Of a stretch of DNA of 64,000 nt, positions 58,386 through 64,000 are shown piece after piece. Each line of letters begins with the position of its first letter. Within the stretch, counting starts at the first letter, position 1. The position numbers and the translations under genes were made by a program. The DNA is taken from NCBI GenBank assembly GCA_900759475.1, contig CAAEVK010000039.1, forward strand, positions 1-64,000. Reading direction: 5' to 3'. This stretch comes from Clostridia bacterium (GTDB lineage: Bacteria; Bacillota; Clostridia; TANB77; CAG-508). The notes beneath the pieces were generated by a model. That model saw only the letters and a program-made list of their open reading frames with translations, was not told where the DNA came from and ran no database searches.

Positions 58386-58822
58386 TGAAAGCTGTTATAC
58401 AAAAAGTAAAGAATGCTTCTGTAACTGTTAAAGATGAAGTTATAGGAAAAATTGATAATGGTTTTATGATTTTGCTAGGTGTTGGGCAAGAGGACACAGA
58501 AGAAAGAGTAGATTATTTAGTAAATAAAATTTGTAATTTAAGAGTTTTTGAAGATGAAAAAGATAAAATGAATTTATCCATTCATGATGTTGAAGGACAA
58601 TTATTAGTTATTTCACAATTTACTTTATATGCCAATTGCCAAAAAGGAAATAGACCGAGTTTTGTGGAAGCTGCTTTGCCAGAAAAGGCAGAAAGATTAT
58701 ACGAGTATTTTATTAAAAAATGTAAGGAACAAATTAAAATAGTAGAACATGGTAAATTTGGTGCACATATGCAAGTAACTTTTACAAATGATGGGCCTGT
58801 AACCATTTTATTAGAAAAATAA
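58385..58822 (+). CDS. dtd: D-aminoacyl-tRNA deacylase
   Basis: 145 residues. [36 protein letters not shown] and the C-terminal [10 protein letters not shown] (Gly-Pro motif) are the DTD signatures. Removes D-amino acids from tRNA. Coupled to the preceding gene by stop-start overlap. Confidence 0.95.
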   Translation: MKAVIQKVKNASVTVKDEVIGKIDNGFMILLGVGQEDTEERVDYLVNKICNLRVFEDEKDKMNLSIHDVEGQLLVISQFTLYANCQKGNRPSFVEAALPEKAERLYEYFIKKCKEQIKIVEHGKFGAHMQVTFTNDGPVTILLEK

Positions 58823-58860
58823 TAGATTGTATTTTTATTGTACAATCTGTTATTTTTTTA
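58821..58860. terminator. bidirectional terminator dtd / downstream gene
   Basis: AATAGATTGTA/TACAATCTGTT 11-bp stem (one G-U) with T-rich ends, between convergent genes. Confidence 0.78.
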
Positions 58861-59145
58861 ATAAGGAAAGCGTTCATAAAGATAACGAATAATTTGATCA
58901 GCATTATTGTCTGTAACATTAATAGAAAAGCCTTTATCAATACTAACCCACATAGTAATTTCAAATTTTTCTTTGTTTTCTATAAAAACTCCAATGATAT
59001 CTGCCATTTCGATAGGATTATAATACTTTTTTTCCCATTCTAAATCATTTGTTAAATGTATTTTTTGACATAAAAACTTTTCTAAAAAACGAGAAATTTC
59101 TTTTTTTTTCATACTATATAAGTCAATCGTGGTTTCCAAATTCAT
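58858..59145 (-). CDS. small protein, unknown
   Basis: About 95 residues, soluble, no recognised domain. Begins MNLETTIDLYSMKKKEISRF and ends NADQIIRYLYERFPY. AAAGGGAG lies very close to the chosen ATG; a TTG 60 bases upstream is the alternative but has no site. The aromatic, acidic middle (EWEKKYYNPIEMADIIGVFIENKEKFEITMWVSI) suggests an alpha/beta fold. Confidence 0.55.
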   Translation of the reverse strand: MNLETTIDLYSMKKKEISRFLEKFLCQKIHLTNDLEWEKKYYNPIEMADIIGVFIENKEKFEITMWVSIDKGFSINVTDNNADQIIRYLYERFPY

Positions 59146-59218
59146 CTCCCTTTCGAGTAAAAATATTATAATAATATTATAAAAAATTAACACAATCTTA
59201 TACAAAATAATTATGGTA

Positions 59219-59246
59219 AAAAATTACCAAATAATTGGTAATTTTT
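59219..59246. repeat. AT hairpin upstream of lipoprotein gene
   Basis: AAAAATTACC/GGTAATTTTT 10-bp perfect stem. Could be a terminator or operator in the divergent spacer. Confidence 0.45.
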
Positions 59247-59310
59247 ATTCATAAATTTTTAAGTTCTGGGAACACTAATTAAAACAAAATTATTTAAAAT
59301 AGGAGTTTTA

Positions 59311-60247
59311 ATGAAAGTTTGTAAAATATTATTTACTTTATTAACAGGAATTTGTTTAATTGTTTTTTTAACTGGTTGTAAAAGTAAAAATGAAGAAGAA
59401 TTATTGAAGGATAAAGCTAAAAGTGAAATAGAATATTTGAGTGCTAATTTTATTAAAGTTTTAAATAATTTAAATAACTTAACTTTTGAGAATTTTGATG
59501 TAGTAGTAGAATCTCCTACTTTATCTAAAAAATCAGCATCTCAAGAAAAAGAATCTACAAGTAAATCATCAGGAGGAGGAGATGAAGGAGGAGAACAGAG
59601 TGGCGAAAATGGTAGCAACTCAGAAAATCAAAATGGAACAGGAGAACAAAGCAGTAAAGAAACATCTGATGAAAGTAGTAATATTGTTACTACACAAATG
59701 TCGCCTAATACAATATTAAACCCATCAAGAACAGAGATTGATTGGGTTAATATAAAAACAGATATAGAAAATTTACATGAAACATGGAACACAATCGTAT
59801 TAGATTTATATAAATTAAATGTAAACAATGACAACATTTTGTCTTTTAGTAATGATTTAGATAAAGCAACTAGCTATGTAAAAAACGAAGATAAAGCAAA
59901 TAGTATTTTAGCAGTTGCTAAATTATATTCTTATTTACCAAAATATATGGAAAATATTTCATTAGATAATGTAACTAAAAATATTACTTCAACACAAAGT
60001 TATATCATTAATGGTTATTCACTTTTAGATGTCCGGCGACTGGGATGGAATTAGCAAAGAAATAGATAAGGCATTAACCAGTTTTCAAAATATAATAACT
60101 GATGTAGAATTTGTAAGCAAAAATTCAAACAGAGTAAATAAAATATATGTGGCTCTAAATGAATTAAAAAATTGTATTAATAGTAAAGATAGGGAAATAT
60201 TTTTGATTAAATATATAAATGCACTAGAAGAGATGAACGAAATGTAA
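59311..60247 (+). CDS. lipoprotein, needs +1 shift at CGG
   Basis: With the C of the in-frame CGG at 60034 skipped it gives 311 residues. Signal peptide with lipobox LTGC (lipidated Cys at about residue 22). A low-complexity linker (about 75-125) rich in Ser, Gly and Glu follows, then a helical domain (WVNIKTDIENLHETWNTIVLDLYKL ... YIINGYSLLDVGDWDGISKEIDKAL ... INALEEMNEM). I recognise no family; it is anchored outside the membrane. Without the shift the protein stops at residue 247 and the last helices are lost. Confidence 0.72.
60034..60037 (+). other. CGGC +1 site in lipoprotein gene (codon 242)
   Basis: GTC CGG CGA becomes GTC GGC GAC (Val-Gly-Asp). The only one of the twelve sites followed by C. 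Confidence 0.82.
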
Positions 60248-60286
60248 AACTTGCATTTTAATGATAAATACGTTATAATGGAATAC

Positions 60287-60620
60287 AAGTAAATCGAATG
60301 GTCGCGGATATAGTATAATGCTATATATGAGGAAAGTCCGGGCTCCATAGAGCAAGGGTGCTGGGTAACTCCCAGTGAGGGTAACCTTAAGGAAAGTGCA
60401 ACAGAAAATAACCGCCAATATTGGTAAGGGTGAAAATGTGAGGTAAGAGCTCACAATAAATATGGTGACATATTTATCATGTAAACCCCATCTGGAGAAA
60501 CATCTTTAAATAGAAGCTATAAACTGCTCGTTTGCTTCTGATAGGTGGATTGAGGAATATAGAGATATATTCACTAGATAAATGACCATTCTAGACAGAA
60601 CCCGGCTTACAGATTTACTT
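60287..60620 (+). ncRNA. rnpB: RNase P RNA
   Basis: The catalytic RNA that trims tRNA 5' ends. Conserved parts seen in order: GAGGAAAGTCCGGGCTCCA, GAAAGTGCAACAGAAA, GGTAAGGGTGAAAA, GAGGTAAGAGCTCAC, GTAAACCCCATCTGGAG, and the 3' GACAGAACCCGGCTTACAG. The ends pair as AAGTAAATC with GATTTACTT, which sets the borders. Confidence 0.95.
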
Positions 60621-60626
60621 ATATAT

Positions 60627-60668
60627 AAAAAAAGGAAATTAGAGATTTATACTTTAATTTCCTTTTTT
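60627..60668 (+). terminator. terminator of rnpB
   Basis: AAAAAAGGAAATTA/TAATTTCCTTTTTT stem directly after the RNA end. The rest of the spacer to 60803 is empty. Confidence 0.85.
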
Positions 60669-60802
60669 CAATATTTTTTATAGCAATCGACAGATTTAAT
60701 TGATTAACACTTGAAAAGAAATTAAAGTTATGTTAAAGTTAATTTATAAAAATATTAATTACAAAAAACAAACTAAAATTTATACAAAAAAGGGGAACAA
60801 AT

Positions 60803-61709
60803 ATGAAAAAATTAGAAATAATTATTATTACTGTATTTGCAATAATTTTTTTATTATTAGCATTAATGGTTGGTGTAGAAATAGGAAAGTCATTTATAAA
60901 TAAAGAAATAATTAATAATAATATCCATATTAGTGAGAACTTAACAAATTTAAGTAATACACAAAACACTACTGTTTTTGATAATAAAAATGAACAAAAT
61001 GAGGAAATTGTTTCTATAGCATATTACAAAAAATATAATGATGAATATATATATAAAGTTCCTAAAATTAATATAGATAATAGTAATGTAAAAAAAATAA
61101 ATGATGAAATTATGGAATATTGTATGGAATTTATTAACAAATCTGAAGAATATGCAAAGCATGCAAAAATTTTAACAAGTGAAGGATATGAAGAACCATC
61201 TTTCGAGTATTATATAGACTATGAATACTATATTAATAATATGAGAAAATATGAAGTTAATGAACATAGAATTGTAAATGTTAAATTAGAAAAAAAATGT
61301 CTTTCTTTAGTAATATATGTTACTCACTATGCTGGTTTTCGTATGTATAAAACATTTAATATTGATATAAATACTGGTAATACGATTAGTAATGAAGAAC
61401 TTATATTAAGTAATTTTCCATATGATGATGGAGAAATGTTTGAAAAAATATTAAGAGAATACTATACTACTATTGTTAAATTAAATTTTTATACGATAAT
61501 ACCAACAGATCCTCCTGCTAGTCAATATATGGATAAATCAATAGAAGCGAGTATAGCACAAGAAAATTGTAATAGAGAATTACCTATGTTTTTGGATGAA
61601 GATGGGATTTTATGTGTTTGTAGTTTAGTATATGGATGGGCTGGTTCACGGTAAATTAACTGGAATTGTAAAAGTAAACAATCTTAATGGAGGATGGTCA
61701 GTATATTAA
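60803..61709 (+). CDS. membrane-anchored DUF3298/RsiV-like protein, needs +1 shift at CGG
   Basis: With the C of the in-frame CGG at 61649 skipped it gives 301 residues. N-terminal membrane segment (about 6-27), an outer domain with YKVPKINIDNSNVKKINDEI, LVIYVTHYAGFRMYKTFNIDINTGNTISNEELI and a C-terminal strand region: the layout of DUF4163/DUF3298 lysozyme-inhibitor-like proteins such as RsiV. The shift restores the last strands (GSGKLTGIVKVNNLNGGW). The zero frame has TAA directly after CGG. Its end overlaps the convergent RluD-type gene by 12 bases. Confidence 0.72.
61649..61652 (+). other. CGGT +1 site in DUF3298-like gene (codon 283)
   Basis: TCA CGG TAA becomes TCA GGT AAA (Ser-Gly-Lys). 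Confidence 0.82.
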
Positions 61710-62582
61710 TTTTTTTATATCTTCTTCAATATTTGCTATATATATGCTTGGCTTATTACTAATAGGATGAGCAAATTTAATTTTATATGCATGTAATGCT
61801 TGCCTCTGTATAAATGCAGAGGCTTTTCCATATAAGGTATCTCCTACAATAGGATTACCTATATATTTAGAATGTACTCTTATTTGATGTGTTCTACCAG
61901 TTTCTAATAAAAATTCTACTAAACTATAATTTTTGAATTCCTTTAATACTTTATAATGTGTAATTGCTTTGTCTCCGTCAGGAGATATACATCTTTCAAT
62001 AATGCTATTTGGCTTTCTTGCAATAGGGGCATTGATTATCCCTTGTTTTTCTTTTAAAAGTCCATCTAGTATAGCAACATACCACTTTTGAAAACTATGA
62101 TTTTTCATTTGTTGAATAAAACATTCTTGTATATATTCATTTTTGGCAAATACAACAAGACCAGAAGTATCTTTATCTAGTCGATTAACAGGTCTTATTT
62201 TTTTATTTAATCCAATTGTTTGAAAATAATATTTTACTCCATTAGATAAACTTGTTTCATAATGTCTACAAGATGGATGAATTGCAATTCCAGCAGGTTT
62301 ATTAAGAATAATGTAGGCATCATCTTCTGCAATAATATTTAAATCCATTTTAGTGGGAACAATATTGTCATTTTCTTCATCATAATCTAAGTTTATAGTA
62401 ATAGTATCATTTAAAGATAATAGATAATCCATATATACATTTTTTCCATTGCAAAAAACGGCATTGTTATTTTTTAGTTTAACTAATAACCTATTAGAAA
62501 AATAATGCTGTTTTAAAAATGTTTTTAAATTTATATTTTCAGTATTAATTGTATATTTTAATATCATAGTATCTACATTCAA
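61698..62582 (-). CDS. RluA/RluD family pseudouridine synthase
   Basis: 294 residues. N-terminal S4-like part (LKTFLKQHYFSNRLLVKLKNNNAVFCNGK), catalytic RPVNRLDKDTSGLVVFAKN with the catalytic Asp in RLDKDTSG, and GRTHQIRVHSKYIGNPIVGD. Makes pseudouridine in 23S rRNA or tRNA; target not predictable. TTG start assumed; an ATG 15 bases inside is possible as neither has a clear ribosome-binding site. Confidence 0.88.
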   Translation of the reverse strand: MNVDTMILKYTINTENINLKTFLKQHYFSNRLLVKLKNNNAVFCNGKNVYMDYLLSLNDTITINLDYDEENDNIVPTKMDLNIIAEDDAYIILNKPAGIAIHPSCRHYETSLSNGVKYYFQTIGLNKKIRPVNRLDKDTSGLVVFAKNEYIQECFIQQMKNHSFQKWYVAILDGLLKEKQGIINAPIARKPNSIIERCISPDGDKAITHYKVLKEFKNYSLVEFLLETGRTHQIRVHSKYIGNPIVGDTLYGKASAFIQRQALHAYKIKFAHPISNKPSIYIANIEEDIKKLIY

Positions 62583-62656
62583 CCATTCTTTCTAGCTTTT
62601 ATTTTCTGATTAATTTTGTATCTGTCTATTAAATTTAGTTCGAACAAATACGTCAT

Positions 62657-62740
62657 TGGTGCGAATAGTGGGACTCGAACCCACACGCAAAATGCACACG
62701 CCCCTCAAACGTGCCTGTCTGCCAGTTCCAGCATATTCGC
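62657..62740 (-). tRNA. tRNA-Leu (GAG)
   Basis: Minus-strand cloverleaf with GCGAATA/TATTCGC acceptor stem, encoded CCA, GGTTCGAGTCC T arm and long variable arm. The stem CACGT/GCGTG (last pair T-G) encloses the loop TTGAGGG, anticodon GAG (reads CUC and CUU). Confidence 0.92.
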
Positions 62741-62813
62741 AAAAACTATTACTAATTATACTAAAAAAAGTATTTAAAAGCAATAAAAAATCAAGGGATT
62801 TTTATTAAAAACA

Positions 62814-62842
62814 TTGTAATTTTTATAAAAACTTTATATAAT
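62814..62842 (+). promoter_or_regulatory. predicted promoter of pta-ackA
   Basis: TTGTAA, a 17-base spacer and TATAAT, 34 bases before the pta start. Confidence 0.65.
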
Positions 62843-62875
62843 AGTAGTCATTAAAGAAAAAGGAGGAATTAAATA

Positions 62876-63874
62876 ATGTCATTTATAGACGGAGTAAAAC
62901 AAAGAGCAAAATCTAATATAAAAACAATTGCTTTACCAGAAGCAACAGATAAAAGAGTATTGGAAGCTGCAAACAAAATAACAAAAGAAGGATTTGCAAA
63001 AGTTATTTTACTTGGTAACAAAACTAAAATTGAAAAAATAGCAATGGAACACTCTATTTCTATTGATGGAATTTCTATTGTAAATCCAATAGATTCAGAT
63101 AAATATGAAGAATATGCAAATGCATTATATGATTTAAGGAAAGCGAAGGGAATGACAGAAGAACAAGCACATGAATTAATGAAAGATGAAACACATTTTG
63201 GGATGATGATGGTAAAAATGGGTGCTTGTGATGGATTAGTTTCTGGAGCAATACATTCTAGTTCAGACACATTAAGACCTGCACTTCAAATATTAAAAAC
63301 TGCACCAAACACAAAATTAGTTTCTGCGTTTTTCTTAATGGTAGTCCCAAATTGTGAATATGGTGAAAATGGTGTATTTGTGTTTTCTGATTGTGGATTA
63401 AATCAAAATCCAAATAGTGATGAATTATCTGAAATAGCAATTTCTTCAAGTAAAAGTTTTGAGCAATTAGTTGGTAAAACCCCAAAAGTGGCTATGCTTT
63501 CGTATTCAAGTTATGGAAGCGCTAAATCTGAATTAGTAGATAAAGTACAGGAGGCAACTAAACTTGTAAAAGAAAAAGAACCAGAATTGTTAGTGGATGG
63601 TGAATTACAATTAGATGCCGCTATTATTCCAGAAGTAGCAGCCTCTAAAGCAAAAGAAAGTAAGATAGCAGGGCATGCAAATACATTAATATTCCCAGAT
63701 TTAAACGCAGGAAACATTGGGTATAAATTAGTACAAAGACTAGCAAAAGCAGAAGCATATGGTCCACTATGTCAAGGAATTGCCAAACCAGTAAATGATT
63801 TATCAAGAGGATGTTCTGCTGACGATATTGTTGGTGTAGTTGCAATAACAGCTGTTCAAGCACAAAATCAATAA
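62876..63874 (+). CDS. pta: phosphate acetyltransferase
   Basis: 332 residues, the short clostridial type. IALPEATDKRVLEAA near the N terminus, CDGLVSGAIHSSSDTLRPALQI, and the C-terminal KIAGHANTLIFPDLNAGNIGYKLVQRLAKAEAYGP. Converts acetyl-CoA and phosphate to acetyl phosphate; with ackA downstream it makes ATP in acetate fermentation. AAAGGAGG site. Confidence 0.96.
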   Translation: MSFIDGVKQRAKSNIKTIALPEATDKRVLEAANKITKEGFAKVILLGNKTKIEKIAMEHSISIDGISIVNPIDSDKYEEYANALYDLRKAKGMTEEQAHELMKDETHFGMMMVKMGACDGLVSGAIHSSSDTLRPALQILKTAPNTKLVSAFFLMVVPNCEYGENGVFVFSDCGLNQNPNSDELSEIAISSSKSFEQLVGKTPKVAMLSYSSYGSAKSELVDKVQEATKLVKEKEPELLVDGELQLDAAIIPEVAASKAKESKIAGHANTLIFPDLNAGNIGYKLVQRLAKAEAYGPLCQGIAKPVNDLSRGCSADDIVGVVAITAVQAQNQ

Positions 63875-63898
63875 GATTAGAGAAAAGGAGAAGAAAAG

Positions 63899-64000
63899 AT
63901 GAAAATTTTAGTTATTAATTGTGGAAGTTCATCTGTAAAATATCAATTAATGAATATGGAAGATGAGTCAGTAATGGCAAAAGGAAATTATGAAAGAATT
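63899..64000 (+). CDS. ackA: acetate kinase, 5' part
   Basis: Cut by the window end. 34 codons starting [20 protein letters not shown], the acetate kinase N terminus (phosphate-binding NCGSSSVK). AAAAGGAG site, 24 bases after pta. Makes ATP and acetate from acetyl phosphate. Confidence 0.93.
   Translation, partial: MKILVINCGSSSVKYQLMNMEDESVMAKGNYERI

Noticed and set aside
60739..61162. Minus-strand ORFs inside the DUF3298-like gene
   Set aside because: Low-complexity Phe/Ile-rich shadows of AT-rich coding sequence.
11564..61652. Sequencing or assembly error at CGG
   Set aside because: Errors would not be confined to in-frame CGG before glycine codons; GC-containing triplets out of frame (many GCC GGA, ACC GGA, TCG GGA) are undisturbed. 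Read data are still needed to close this.
11564..61652. Classic programmed +1 frameshift like prfB
   Set aside because: No common slippery codon, no upstream Shine-Dalgarno-like spacer pattern, and a stop next to the site in only two of twelve.
11399..61709. Calling the seven CGG-interrupted genes pseudogenes
   Set aside because: All breaks have the same form (extra C before GGN), no other lesions occur, and polC and der are normally essential.
1..64000. CRISPR array or insertion sequence
   Set aside because: No regularly spaced repeats and no transposase seen; the only mobile element is the integrase island at secA.

Overview
The window is AT-rich chromosomal DNA from a low-GC Bacillota (Clostridia-like) bacterium, probably an uncultured gut-type lineage. 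It carries PolC, mini-RNase III, a SpoIIM-XerD pair, a cotJABC spore-coat cluster and a bacterial RNase P RNA, with AGA-dominated arginine usage. Most genes are housekeeping genes in short co-directional runs separated by hairpin terminators.

Layout. 1-3.7 kb: a DUF1980-like membrane protein and secA. 3.7-8.2 kb: a small integrative element inserted in the 3' end of secA; it carries a histidine phosphatase, a tyrosine integrase broken by a poly-A shift, and a DUF4365/PD-(D/E)XK-like protein, and it is bounded by two copies of the secA tail. 8.3-19 kb: pyrH-frr-uppS-cdsA, a small ORF plus two zeta-like P-loop proteins, then rseP and polC. 19-30 kb: small conserved proteins, tRNA-Leu, an AlkD-like protein, metG, endoQ, spoIIM, xerD, a DnaB-like ATPase and a PHP phosphoesterase. 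30-35 kb: cotJABC, tmcAL, rnhA and a GT51 glycosyltransferase. 35-46 kb: ruvB, large membrane proteins, queH, polA, a lytic transglycosylase and galE. 46-64 kb: an asparagine synthetase homologue, a divergent secD/secF pair, rbgA-mrnC-rpmF, a dCMP-type deaminase, der-plsY-gpsA, dtd, rnpB, an RluD-type synthase, tRNA-Leu, pta and the start of ackA.

Main discovery candidate. Seven genes (a zeta-like P-loop gene, polC, a GT51 glycosyltransferase gene, an asparagine synthetase gene, der, a lipoprotein gene and a DUF3298-like gene) appear frameshifted at twelve places. All twelve have the same form: an in-frame CGG codon whose C must be skipped (+1), after which GGN is read as glycine at a position where the family expects glycine. 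Reading CGGN as one glycine restores full-length, family-like proteins in every case. In a by-eye scan of the other genes I found no in-frame CGG read as arginine. polC and der are normally essential and asnB and the GT51 gene each need three shifts, so decay or random error is unlikely. The pattern suggests that CGG is not an arginine codon here and that CGGN is decoded as glycine, either by a quadruplet-reading tRNA-Gly (a UCCG-type anticodon is the simplest guess) or by +1 slippage at an unassigned codon. Two further breaks, in the integrase and the deaminase, need a -1 shift at runs of 7-8 A and belong to a different class.
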